A DNA stretch of 64,000 nt from contig NZ_JAWMQR010000007.1 in NCBI RefSeq assembly GCF_033283405.1, forward strand, positions 62,001 through 126,000, written 5' to 3'. Source of the stretch: Halioxenophilus sp033283405. GTDB lineage: Bacteria; Pseudomonadota; Gammaproteobacteria; Pseudomonadales; Cellvibrionaceae. Made by a program: the position numbers and the translations under genes. Position 1 is the stretch's first letter. The number at the start of each line of letters is the position of its first letter. Shown in pieces: positions 42,200 through 49,963 of the stretch. The notes beneath the pieces were generated by a model. It had not been told where the DNA came from. It did not search any database and worked only from the letters and a program-made list of their open reading frames with translations.

Positions 42200-42586
42200 A
42201 TGAGCTCGGCATCGGATGGATGTTCAGAAACAGAACTTCACGCGGCCGCTTGGTCTGGCGATGTAAATTACCTGAAAGAAATTCTCGCTAAAGGGATTGA
42301 TGTCAATGTGACCGATTCCATCAACGAGACGCCTTTGCACGGAGCCTGCGGCTGGGGTCGCATTGATGTGGTCGACTATCTGCTAGGGCAGGGTGCCAAT
42401 CCGAATTGTTTTAGCGCTGATGGCTTAACGCCTCTGCATTGGGCTTGCAGTCATGGCACGGTAGAAATTCTTGCATTGCTGATTAAGCACGGGGCTCTAC
42501 TGCAGGCCAGTAAAGCTGGTTTATCCCCGATGGAGATTGCCAAAAAGCATAACAATCAACGTGTAGTGGCCTGGTTAAAAAAATAG
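42200..42586 (+). CDS. small ankyrin-repeat protein
   Basis: 128 residues with about three to four ankyrin repeats: TELHAAAWSGDVNYLKEILAKGIDVN, TPLHGACGWGRIDVVDYLLGQGANPN, TPLHWACSHGTVEILALLIKHGA. No signal peptide, so probably a cytoplasmic protein-binding module. ATG at 42200. It follows the diguanylate cyclase by 32 bases and may share its transcript. Confidence 0.85.
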   Translation: MSSASDGCSETELHAAAWSGDVNYLKEILAKGIDVNVTDSINETPLHGACGWGRIDVVDYLLGQGANPNCFSADGLTPLHWACSHGTVEILALLIKHGALLQASKAGLSPMEIAKKHNNQRVVAWLKK

Positions 42587-42739
42587 ACCTGGGGGCTAAG
42601 CCAGCAGCACCTTCATTGGAGGTGATTTCTGGTCATCGCAAGCGGTTCCAGCACCATTGTTATCAAGCTTCTTTTAAACTCTTTTGCTCTCCAATCGTTG
42701 AACAAATCACCTTGGTGGTGCGCAGCTGGCTGCAACTGT

Positions 42740-43096
42740 TTATTCCGCCTCTGACCAAACCGCAAATTCGTTGCCACTGGGTTCGGTGAAATGAAAGCGT
42801 CGGCCACCGGGAAAAGCGAAGATCGGTTTAACGATGGTGCCACCCGCGGCGCAGACTGCCTGTTCGGTTTTGCTTAAATCTTCACTGTAAAAAACCAACA
42901 GGGCAGCACCGTTTTGGCTGCTTGAGTGCATTGGGCTGCGATAAAAGCCGCCATCCAAACCCTGTTTGGCAAAGGCGCAGTAGTCGGGGCCGTAGTCCTG
43001 AAACTGCCAGCCAAACACTTGGCTGAAAAATGCTTTGGTGGCGGTTAGGTCGTGGGCTGGAAATTCAACGTAGTCGAGCTTGTGGTGGCTGGCCAT
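42740..43096 (-). CDS. VOC/glyoxalase family protein
   Basis: 118 residues, single vicinal-oxygen-chelate module pair: LDYVEFPAHDLTATKAFFSQVFGWQF at the N-terminus and PGGRRFHFTEPSGNEFAVWSE at the C-terminus, with the final glutamate usual for metal binding. Substrate cannot be assigned; many such proteins are annotated only as VOC. ATG at 43096. Stand-alone. Confidence 0.85.
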   Translation of the reverse strand: MASHHKLDYVEFPAHDLTATKAFFSQVFGWQFQDYGPDYCAFAKQGLDGGFYRSPMHSSSQNGAALLVFYSEDLSKTEQAVCAAGGTIVKPIFAFPGGRRFHFTEPSGNEFAVWSEAE

Positions 43097-43150
43097 CGGT
43101 TAACTCCTTGTGAGAAAAGGTGGAGCAGATCGGATGATCGCGATAGTACA

Positions 43151-43612
43151 TTACAGGGGAATTTCGGTGGTATCTTTAGCCCGCCGCATGACAAAGCTGG
43201 ACTGCACACCGGTAACCCCCTCCAAGCGGGTTAGCTTACCCAGCAGAAACTGCTGGTAGGTGTCCATATCCTTCACCACCACTTTCAACACATAGTCGGC
43301 CGCCTGGCCGGTAATCAGATAGCACTCCTGTACCTCCGGATAGCGGCCCACCTCCTGCTCGAACTGTTCAAAGCGATCGGGGGTGTGGCGATCCATGCTG
43401 ATGTGAATAAGCGCGGTGAGCGTCAATCCCAGCGCTTTCGGGTCGAGCAGGGTGACGGTTTTGCCGATTACGCCGGTCTCCTTCAAGGCCTTTACCCGGC
43501 GTGCGCAGGGCGAGGGCGAAAGCCCCACCCGCTCGGCCAGCTCCAGATTACTGAGGCTGCCATCGCGTTGCAGCTCGGCCAGAATACGGCGATCGGTGCG
43601 ATCCATTTCCAT
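43151..43612 (-). CDS. Lrp/AsnC family transcriptional regulator
   Basis: 153 residues. N-terminal winged helix-turn-helix (DRTDRRILAELQRDGSLSNLELAERVGLSPSPCARRVKAL) and C-terminal RAM effector domain (YPEVQECYLITGQADYVLKV-like segment, then GVTGVQSSFVMR). Close to Lrp itself in the HTH. Divergent from leuA across a 240-base gap that contains palindromes, so control of leuA and itself is a reasonable guess. ATG at 43612. Confidence 0.92.
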   Translation of the reverse strand: MEMDRTDRRILAELQRDGSLSNLELAERVGLSPSPCARRVKALKETGVIGKTVTLLDPKALGLTLTALIHISMDRHTPDRFEQFEQEVGRYPEVQECYLITGQAADYVLKVVVKDMDTYQQFLLGKLTRLEGVTGVQSSFVMRRAKDTTEIPL

Positions 43613-43735
43613 CGTGCGGGTACCCTTTGCGGTGACTGGTGCTGGGGTGATAGGGAGGTTTTTGCTGTCAATTCTGTTAGGTTGGGTGAAAATAGCTAAT
43701 TAATTGGCAGTAATTGGCGATTTTAGCCCTATTTA

Positions 43736-43760
43736 TAGTGAATTAACACTAAATTTAGTG
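43736..43760. promoter_or_regulatory. overlapping palindromes between the Lrp-type gene and leuA
   Basis: TAGTG-6-CACTA (43736-43751) overlaps the perfect 14-bp palindrome CACTAAATTTAGTG (43747-43760). The latter lies 22 bases before a TATACT hexamer (43783-43788) that could be the leuA -10; on the minus strand TATAAA (43732-43737) is a possible -10 for the regulator gene. Confidence 0.5.
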
Positions 43761-43854
43761 AGTTTCGCCCCTCGCCTTTGACTATACTGTGCAACCAATG
43801 CTGAGGCCATCCGGCAATAACCCAGTAGATAGCCAACTAAATTTTGAGGAAGTT

Positions 43855-45540
43855 ATGAACACTCCCGCCAGCTTCAACCACAAGAAATACCGTCGCAGCC
43901 CGGTGATCAACAAGCCCGATCGCCGCTGGCCGTCGCAAGTTATTGCACAAGCCCCTATCTGGTGTGCAGTGGATTTGCGGGATGGCAATCAGGCTCTGAT
44001 CGAGCCGATGACGGTGGCTCAAAAGCAAAAGCTGTGGAAGTTGCTGGTTAAGGTGGGGTTCAAGCAGATCGAAATTGGTTTCCCCTCGGCTTCACAACCA
44101 GATTACGACTTCTGTCGCTGGTTGATTGAAGAGAATCAGATTCCCGACGATGTCTCCATCCAGGTGTTGGTGCAGGCGCGGGAGGAGTTGATTGCTCGGA
44201 CCTTTGAAGCCTTGCAGGGTGCCAAACAGGCGATTGTGCATGTTTATAACTCCACCTCACCGGTGCAGCGCGACAAGGTATTCGGCCTGGAAAAGACCGG
44301 TATTGTCGATATCGCCCGCCGCGGTGCCGAACTGCTGCGCGATTACGCGGCGCGCTACCCGGAGTGCAAGTTTACCTTCGAGTACTCCCCGGAGAGCTTC
44401 TCCAGCACCGAGATCGATTTCGCCATTGAGGTCTGTAATGAGGTGATCGAAGTCTGGCAGCCGACCCCGGAAAACAAGGCGATTTTCAATCTGCCGGCCA
44501 CGGTTGAGTGCGCCACACCCAATGTCTTTGCCGACCAAATTGAGACCTTCTGTGACGGTATCAATCGCCGCGACTCCATTATCGTCAGTGTCCACACCCA
44601 CAACGACCGCGGCAGCGCCGTGGCGGCGGGTGAATTGGCATTGATGGCCGGTGCCGATCGGGTAGAGGGCACCCTGATGGGTAATGGCGAACGCACCGGC
44701 AACATGGATGTCGTCACTATGGGTATGAACCTCTACAGTCAGGGTATTGATCCGGAGTTGGACTTCGCCAACGCCGACGAAATTGTGCGGGTGGTGAGTG
44801 AGTGCACGCAAATTGAAGTGCATCCCCGTCACCCCTGGTTGGGTGAGCTGGTCTACACCGCCTTCTCCGGCAGCCATCAGGATGCGATTCGCAAGTGCCT
44901 GGCCAAGCAGGGTGAGGAGGAGGCCTGGGATGTTGCCTATCTGCCTATCGACCCGCGTGATATCGGCCGCGATTATCAATCGGTGATCCGCGTGAACAGT
45001 CAGTCGGGCAAGGGCGGCGTTGCCTATATTCTTGAGCAGGAGTTTGGTTTGGCCATGCCGCGCTGGATGCAGATTGAAGCCAGCCGCAAGGTACAGGCCC
45101 ACGCCGAGCAGGCGGCCAGTGAGGTGAGTTCCAAACAGATTTGGGAGATTGTCAAAGAGGCCTTTATGACCTCCGAAACCGGCTTCCAGTTAACCGCCTA
45201 CTCGCTCGACCGCAGCAATGACCACGAAGCGGTGCACGCCACCTTGAAAAACGACAAGGGCGAATACAAAACCATTCAGGGGCAGGGTGATGGTGCGCTC
45301 TCGGCTTTCTGCCACGGCATTGAGGCGAGCCTGGGCTACACCATTGAGATTGTTCACTACGACCAGCACGCCATTGGCTCGGGTACCGATGCGCAGGCGA
45401 TTGCCTATGTGCAGGTTAAAATCAACGGCGAACGCTTCTGTGGCATCAGCCGCAACCAGGATGTTTTAAGCGCGAACTTGAACGCGATTTTAATCTGTGT
45501 GAACCAGGCAATTGGTGAAGGCCTGCAGATGAGTGCCTAA
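43855..45540 (+). CDS. leuA: 2-isopropylmalate synthase
   Basis: First committed step of leucine synthesis: condenses acetyl-CoA with 2-ketoisovalerate. 561 residues from ATG at 43855, which has GAGGAAG upstream; an open extension to 43789 is ignored. Catalytic domain motifs: WCAVDLRDGNQAL, FEYSPESFSSTE, and metal-binding HTHNDRG. The C-terminal regulatory domain ends near GISRNQDVLSANLNAILICVNQA. It is the long form with an N-terminal extension (KYRRSPVINKPDRRWPS) common in pseudomonads. Perfect terminator follows. Confidence 0.96.
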   Translation: MNTPASFNHKKYRRSPVINKPDRRWPSQVIAQAPIWCAVDLRDGNQALIEPMTVAQKQKLWKLLVKVGFKQIEIGFPSASQPDYDFCRWLIEENQIPDDVSIQVLVQAREELIARTFEALQGAKQAIVHVYNSTSPVQRDKVFGLEKTGIVDIARRGAELLRDYAARYPECKFTFEYSPESFSSTEIDFAIEVCNEVIEVWQPTPENKAIFNLPATVECATPNVFADQIETFCDGINRRDSIIVSVHTHNDRGSAVAAGELALMAGADRVEGTLMGNGERTGNMDVVTMGMNLYSQGIDPELDFANADEIVRVVSECTQIEVHPRHPWLGELVYTAFSGSHQDAIRKCLAKQGEEEAWDVAYLPIDPRDIGRDYQSVIRVNSQSGKGGVAYILEQEFGLAMPRWMQIEASRKVQAHAEQAASEVSSKQIWEIVKEAFMTSETGFQLTAYSLDRSNDHEAVHATLKNDKGEYKTIQGQGDGALSAFCHGIEASLGYTIEIVHYDQHAIGSGTDAQAIAYVQVKINGERFCGISRNQDVLSANLNAILICVNQAIGEGLQMSA

Positions 45541-45555
45541 ACGCAGGCAGCCTTT

Positions 45556-45586
45556 AACGGGGTACGAGATTTGTACCCCGTTTTAA
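45556..45586 (+). terminator. intrinsic terminator of leuA
   Basis: AACGGGGTAC (45556-45565) pairs perfectly with GTACCCCGTT (45573-45582) around a 7-base loop, followed by TTAATTT. Sixteen bases after the leuA stop. Confidence 0.88.
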
Positions 45587-45665
45587 TTTAACTTTGCGCT
45601 CTCTTCTTTCTGTTTTTTCTTTACGTTCTTTCCGCTGCTCTCGTTTTACTTCCGCCGCTCTTTTT

Positions 45666-46289
45666 TCAGCCGCACACTTCGCGCAAGCCCGCTGCCATAA
45701 ACGGCACCATCAATTCATAGGCGGTATCGAAATCGGTGGAGCGACAGCGGTTTTTGGAGAGCCGGTCAATTCGCCCGGTTTGTGCCAGCGTTAACGCCAA
45801 TGCCCCGGACATATAGTGGTAGCACCAGTGGATTTTCTCATCTTGGGCGTTGGGGAAGATCTCTTTCAGGGCGGCGACAAATTCACTGACACGCTTATCG
45901 AATACCTTGCCCATCAGCTCTTTGTTCCAGATGGGCGAGGTCATCACGTAGGAGAGTAGCGCCAGGTAGTTGCGCCAGCCGGGGTCGCCCGTCTGCTGCG
46001 CCATTTTTAATGGCAACAGGAAGGCTTCGATAACCTGATCGAGGCTCTGTTGTTTGCCCTGTTCACGTTTTAACACCTCCTGTCGGGTATCACTCAGCAG
46101 CTGCGCCCGGCGATCAAATACAGCCTGGAACAGATCGAGTTTTTTGCCAAAGTAGTAGTTGGCCAAGGCCACATCCACCTCGGCGGCGGAGGCGATTTGT
46201 CGGATAGAGACGCCATCGTAACCGTGAATGGAGAACAACTCTTCAGCGACATCGAGAATCCGGTCTTTGCGATTTATTTCTTGGGTCAT
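45666..46289 (-). CDS. TetR family transcriptional regulator
   Basis: 207 residues. N-terminal HTH (RKDRILDVAEELFSIHGYDGVSIRQIASAAEVDVALANYYFGKK) is typical; the C-terminal half ends in YELMVPFMAAGLREVCG, like PsrA-type (TetR_C_30) regulators, which sense acyl-CoA or similar ligands. The resemblance is distant, so the ligand is unknown. ATG at 46289. Divergent from the SSS symporter gene across 113 bases holding a 22-bp dyad that is very probably its operator. Confidence 0.9.
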   Translation of the reverse strand: MTQEINRKDRILDVAEELFSIHGYDGVSIRQIASAAEVDVALANYYFGKKLDLFQAVFDRRAQLLSDTRQEVLKREQGKQQSLDQVIEAFLLPLKMAQQTGDPGWRNYLALLSYVMTSPIWNKELMGKVFDKRVSEFVAALKEIFPNAQDEKIHWCYHYMSGALALTLAQTGRIDRLSKNRCRSTDFDTAYELMVPFMAAGLREVCG

Positions 46290-46343
46290 AGCAGTTCAGG
46301 CAGCGATTAAGGCGGAGGATAGAGCCATCTTAGAGTCTTGCGC

Positions 46344-46372
46344 TTGTATATTCAACAGTTGTTGAATATAGT
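46344..46372 (+). promoter_or_regulatory. operator/promoter 1 of the TetR-SSS pair
   Basis: Dyad ATATTCAACA-GT-TGTTGAATAT (46348-46369) lies in the 17-base spacer between TTGTAT (46344-46349) and TATAGT (46367-46372), 30 bases before the symporter ATG. Binding there would block the promoter. Confidence 0.7.
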
Positions 46373-46402
46373 GCTAGGCAAATTTGCTGGAGAATAATCA
46401 TA

Positions 46403-47866
46403 ATGACTCCTGAGCTTTTCAAGTATCTTTTGTGCGGCGTTTATGTCGTTATCATCTATTGGCTCTCCTGGGTGGGTATGCGCCGCACCCGCGATATCCG
46501 CAGCTTTTCCATCGGTAACAAAGATATGGGGCCGGTGTTGATTGGTATCACCTTTGCGGCATCGGTGGCCTCTACCGCCACCTTTGTGATCAACCCTGGT
46601 TTTGTTTATGTGCATGGCCTGTCGGCGTTTATTCACTACGGTATTGCCGCCAGTCTGGGCATCGCCTGTGCCCTGATTATTTTATCGCGCCGTTTTTTGC
46701 GGGTCGGCACTCAACACCAGGCGCTCACCATCCCGGATTGGATCTACCACCGTTATCAGCACCGCGGTTTTAGTCTCTTCTTTGCCCTGATCAATCTGCT
46801 GTCGATCACCTTTGTGGTGTTGATTTTGGTGGGCTGCAGTCTGTTGATGACGGGCCTCTTCCCGATCAGCCAGAAAGCCGCGTTGGTGATTGTGTTGGTG
46901 TTTGTCTTCTCCTACGTGTTAATGGGCGGAACCTATGCCCACGCCTACACCAACACCCTGCAGGGCATTATGATGCTGGTGATTGCCGTTGCCCTTTTTG
47001 TGCAGGGGATTGGCTATTTTGATGGCGGCTTTTTCTCACAACTGCAGAGCGTGGGTGTCAATTACGCGAAGGTGTTTAACCCGGACAGTAATCTCTACTT
47101 CAGCTTTTTTTCGGTTTTCATCTCGGGTTTTATTGTCACCTTCGCGCTGATGTTGCAGCCCCATATTCTGACCAAAGTGCTCTATATAAAAAGTGAAGCG
47201 GATGTAAACCGCTTTATATTCGTGGCGGTGCTGGTGGGTTTCTGTTTCTCATTAATGTTGGCCATTGGCTTTTATGCGCGCCTGTCCGGCCTAGAGATAG
47301 AACAGCAGGACAGTGTTGTGCGGGAATACCTGTTGTCCGAATTTAGCCACTCCACGTTTGGTCAATATCTGCTGACCTTTGTCTTTATCACTCTGCTGGC
47401 GGCGGGCATGAGTACACTCGATGGCATATTGGTGGCGCTGTCGGCCATGGTGGTAAAAGATATTGTGGTACCACTGACCGGTGACCACAGCCGGGGTTTA
47501 CAGATGTCGCGCTGGGTTTTGGTTGGCGTGGGTGTGATTGGTGGGGTGATCGCCTGGCAGCCGCCGGCGTTGATTGGCCTGTTTGCCCAGAAAGGGGTGT
47601 ATGGTTTGGCGGCGGCCTCGTTTGTGCCTATTTTATTGGGTGTGATGAGCCAGCGGCAGCTGCCGGTATGGCTGGCCTTTTCCGCTGCGGTTCTGGCACT
47701 GGTTACGCACCTGCTGCTCAATTTGGCCATGGGGGTGACCAACCCGGCGGTCTCGGCCAGCTACGCTATTTTACTATCCATGGCCTACTCATTGGTTTGT
47801 CTTATTTTTGTTCGCAGTAAAAAGCTGGAGATCATACAAAAAAATAATCTAACATCGACGCCTTGA
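46403..47866 (+). CDS. sodium:solute symporter (SSS family)
   Basis: 487 residues, about 13 membrane helices. SSS hallmarks include GMRRTRDIRSFSIGNKDMGP near the N-terminus, SVASTATFVINPGF in helix 2 and GGTYAHAYTNTLQGIMM, the region equivalent to the family's sodium-site helix. Substrate not determinable; relatives carry organic acids, proline, pantothenate or sugars. ATG at 46403 with TGGAG upstream. Controlled by the divergent TetR protein, judging from operator 1; a second copy of the operator lies directly after its stop codon. Confidence 0.9.
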   Translation: MTPELFKYLLCGVYVVIIYWLSWVGMRRTRDIRSFSIGNKDMGPVLIGITFAASVASTATFVINPGFVYVHGLSAFIHYGIAASLGIACALIILSRRFLRVGTQHQALTIPDWIYHRYQHRGFSLFFALINLLSITFVVLILVGCSLLMTGLFPISQKAALVIVLVFVFSYVLMGGTYAHAYTNTLQGIMMLVIAVALFVQGIGYFDGGFFSQLQSVGVNYAKVFNPDSNLYFSFFSVFISGFIVTFALMLQPHILTKVLYIKSEADVNRFIFVAVLVGFCFSLMLAIGFYARLSGLEIEQQDSVVREYLLSEFSHSTFGQYLLTFVFITLLAAGMSTLDGILVALSAMVVKDIVVPLTGDHSRGLQMSRWVLVGVGVIGGVIAWQPPALIGLFAQKGVYGLAAASFVPILLGVMSQRQLPVWLAFSAAVLALVTHLLLNLAMGVTNPAVSASYAILLSMAYSLVCLIFVRSKKLEIIQKNNLTSTP

Positions 47867-47891
47867 AATTCAACATCTGTTGAATTAGTCT
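47863..47891 (+). promoter_or_regulatory. operator/promoter 2, directly after the symporter gene
   Basis: Dyad AATTCAACA-TC-TGTTGAATT (47867-47886) shares TTCAACAnnTGTTGAA with operator 1. It lies in the 17-base spacer between TTGAAA (47863-47868) and the weak TAGTCT (47886-47891), the same geometry as operator 1, reading rightward into a gene-free region. Confidence 0.6.
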
Positions 47892-48178
47892 GTGTCCTAT
47901 CTTTACCGGCTGCTGCCTGCTTGCGGTTTATGTAAGCGGGCTTCGCAGCTCCACACGCTTTTCCCGCTCGCTATTTTAAAACCGGAAGCTTGGTTGTTAA
48001 CTGAGTGGTTGATCTGTTCTGCAGTTAAAGGGTTTTAACGCACCACCGTTTGCTCTCATGTTGGTTTATGCTCCGAGCAAGCTTGCTCTTAAACGAGAAA
48101 ACCGTTCACATAGGGTGTTGGTTATTTTTGGTGAACAACTGGGTGTTACTTGGTGCCTTTGTCGGCTAAGCCACTAAT

Positions 48179-48210
48179 CAATCGACCAAATAACCAATCG
48201 ACCAAATAAC
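48179..48210. repeat. two tandem copies of a 16-bp unit
   Basis: CAATCGACCAAATAAC at 48179-48194 is repeated exactly at 48195-48210, with a partial third unit (AAATCGA) after it. Confidence 0.85.
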
Positions 48211-48331
48211 AAATCGATAGTGGTAAAACAGAATTAAAAAATCGCAGGCTGGCACGCGGGCCAGATCAAAAAGGAGCATGGGAAAGCGGTTGCTGATCAG
48301 CACTTTCTTGCAGGCAGCTCCTTGAAGGTGG

Positions 48332-48359
48332 CTTATTGAGGGTGACTTATTGAAGGTGA
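48332..48359. repeat. two tandem copies of a 14-bp unit, one difference
   Basis: CTTATTGAGGGTGA (48332-48345) is followed by CTTATTGAAGGTGA (48346-48359); a degenerate related unit, CTTGAAGGTGG, precedes them. Confidence 0.8.
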
Positions 48360-48636
48360 CCCCTTAATAGCGGCTTTTATAAATCGCTTTTTTATGACGT
48401 GATCAAATGACGATAATAGAAAGGCGAAATAAAAGCTGGCAGCTATTGGGTGTTACCTGTGGCTGCCGATGATTGGCTGGGTATGGGAGAGTTGGCAACT
48501 TTGGAGCACTATTTTTTTAACACTGCCCGTATGATGTTGAGGGCATGTTCGTTTTGGCCTCTTTGTTTGGCCTCTATGTTGGGGATAGCCGCTAGGGAAA
48601 GAAGTCAGGGAAAGGCGTCAGGGATAGGGCTCACGG

Positions 48637-48900
48637 ATGGGAGCCAAGGATAAAACCATAGCTAAGACTCATAATTGGAAGTCATGGGTAGAGCTGTTGA
48701 ATCCAGGCGCAGTCTGTTGTGATCGGCCGCGTAAGCGCCTGGCTCTATTTGCTATTGCGGTATTTCTATTGCTGTATGTCTATTATCTGTATCGCACGCG
48801 AGTGAATTTTTTGCTGATTGATATTTTGTTTAACCTCAGATTTTCTCTCCAGGGTTCGGGGGAGGTGTACTCCCCCATTTTTTTGCCCTGCGTCTCTTAA
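48637..48900 (+). CDS. doubtful 87-residue membrane-protein ORF
   Basis: ATG at 48637 opens a frame with a hydrophilic start and one hydrophobic segment (LALFAIAVFLLLYVYYLY). No good ribosome site and no family resemblance. Listed because it is the longest plus-strand frame in a gap that starts with an operator-like promoter; it may equally be chance. Confidence 0.18.
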   Translation: MGAKDKTIAKTHNWKSWVELLNPGAVCCDRPRKRLALFAIAVFLLLYVYYLYRTRVNFLLIDILFNLRFSLQGSGEVYSPIFLPCVS

Positions 48901-48953
48901 TTGCCATGGTTTGATGGTAGCCAAGGTTTAATTTTTCGGTTAGGAAACTATTT

Positions 48954-49913
48954 ATGTCGTCTACGCTGTGTTGCTCTTGGTTTAGGGCGGCTTTGTTTAT
49001 GCTGGTATCGATGGGTTGCTGTGCGGGAGATTGGCAGAGTACGGTAATTGCCGATATGCCGACCCAGATATACCTGCCGTCGACGCCGGCCAAAGTCGCT
49101 AGCGGTCGGGCGCTGATGGTCAGCCTGGGTGGCTGTGGCCAACAGGATGCCGACGACACCGAATTTCGGGATCAGAGCAATTGGCCGGCAACGGCGGATG
49201 AATATGGCATGGTGGTGGCCATCCCCAACGCCCCCGATGAGGGGGTCACCTGGGCCGGTTGCTGGGACTACTATAAAAGTGATCACAGCCGCAGTACTCG
49301 CCACGATGACAATCTGCTGCAACTGGTGGCCGAATTGATCGGGCGCGCGCAACTCAACATCGACCCCAATCAGGTCTATATCTCGGGCCTCTCATCCGGT
49401 GGTGGCATGGTGAATGTGCTGCTCTGCCTGGCGCCGGAGCTATTTGCCGGTGGTGGCATTGCGGCCGGCCCGGCATTGGGCAGCAGTATGTGGCAGACCC
49501 GCAAGGTGGCGGTTAGCGTCGAGCAGGTGGTGGCCGGTTGTCGAACCCTGGCTGGTAGTCAGGCGGAGGCACTGCAAACACAAATCGCGGCGATTGTCTG
49601 GGGTGACCAGGACTCCTTGGCGGCGCCGGGTTATGCCGAGGTGAGTGCCGCAGCCTATGCCCAGTTGTATGGCGCCACCAAAAATGCTGCGGTTACAGCG
49701 GTGCCGGGCGTAAAACTCAATGGCCTGCAGGAGAGCTGGAGCGATAGCCGCGGCCCGCGCGTCTTAGCCATTACCATCGCCGGGCTCGGTCACGCCTGGC
49801 CGGCGGGGGGTGGTAGTGGTGCCAGCAAATATATGGATAACAGCTCTATCAACTTCCCCCGGGTATTAACCGATTTTCTATTCGCCAATAACCGAAGGGT
49901 GCAGAAGCCTTAG
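48954..49913 (+). CDS. exported esterase of the PHB-depolymerase/LpqC family
   Basis: 319 residues with a signal peptide (AALFMLVSMGCCAG). Alpha/beta-hydrolase of the PHB depolymerase family: LMVSLGGCGQ around the oxyanion site, WAGCWDYY, the nucleophile motif GLSSGG (Ser in YISGLSSGGGM) and a C-terminal GLGHAWPAGGG bearing the catalytic histidine. Likely hydrolyses polyester or aryl-ester substrates outside the cytoplasm; exact substrate unknown. ATG at 48954 with AGGAAA upstream. Confidence 0.87.
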   Translation: MSSTLCCSWFRAALFMLVSMGCCAGDWQSTVIADMPTQIYLPSTPAKVASGRALMVSLGGCGQQDADDTEFRDQSNWPATADEYGMVVAIPNAPDEGVTWAGCWDYYKSDHSRSTRHDDNLLQLVAELIGRAQLNIDPNQVYISGLSSGGGMVNVLLCLAPELFAGGGIAAGPALGSSMWQTRKVAVSVEQVVAGCRTLAGSQAEALQTQIAAIVWGDQDSLAAPGYAEVSAAAYAQLYGATKNAAVTAVPGVKLNGLQESWSDSRGPRVLAITIAGLGHAWPAGGGSGASKYMDNSSINFPRVLTDFLFANNRRVQKP

Positions 49914-49963
49914 GGGTCGAACAGTGCTTGGCTTAACGTCCCGCTGATCGACCCCCAAGCGCT

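Larger units (their letters stand above)
47887..48953. other. gene-poor region of about 1.07 kb after the symporter gene
   Basis: No recognisable gene. Contents: imperfect stem 47915-47941; palindrome GAGCAAGCTTGCTC at 48075-48088; a 16-bp tandem duplication at 48179-48210; a 14-bp near-duplication at 48332-48359; and weak open frames at 48450-48653 and 48637-48900. It starts with a promoter/operator-like element, so a small RNA or small-protein transcript is possible; alternatively it is decayed sequence. Confidence 0.7.

Noticed and set aside
43852..43854. Leader-peptide attenuator for leuA
   Set aside because: Looked for a leucine-rich short ORF followed by competing hairpins upstream of leuA; none was seen in 43613-43854.
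48179..48359. CRISPR-like array
   Set aside because: The two short tandem duplications have no spacers and only two units each, and no cas genes occur in the window.
48450..48653. 67-codon open frame after the symporter gene
   Set aside because: No ribosome site, unusual Met/Leu/Cys-rich composition and no motif; chance more likely.
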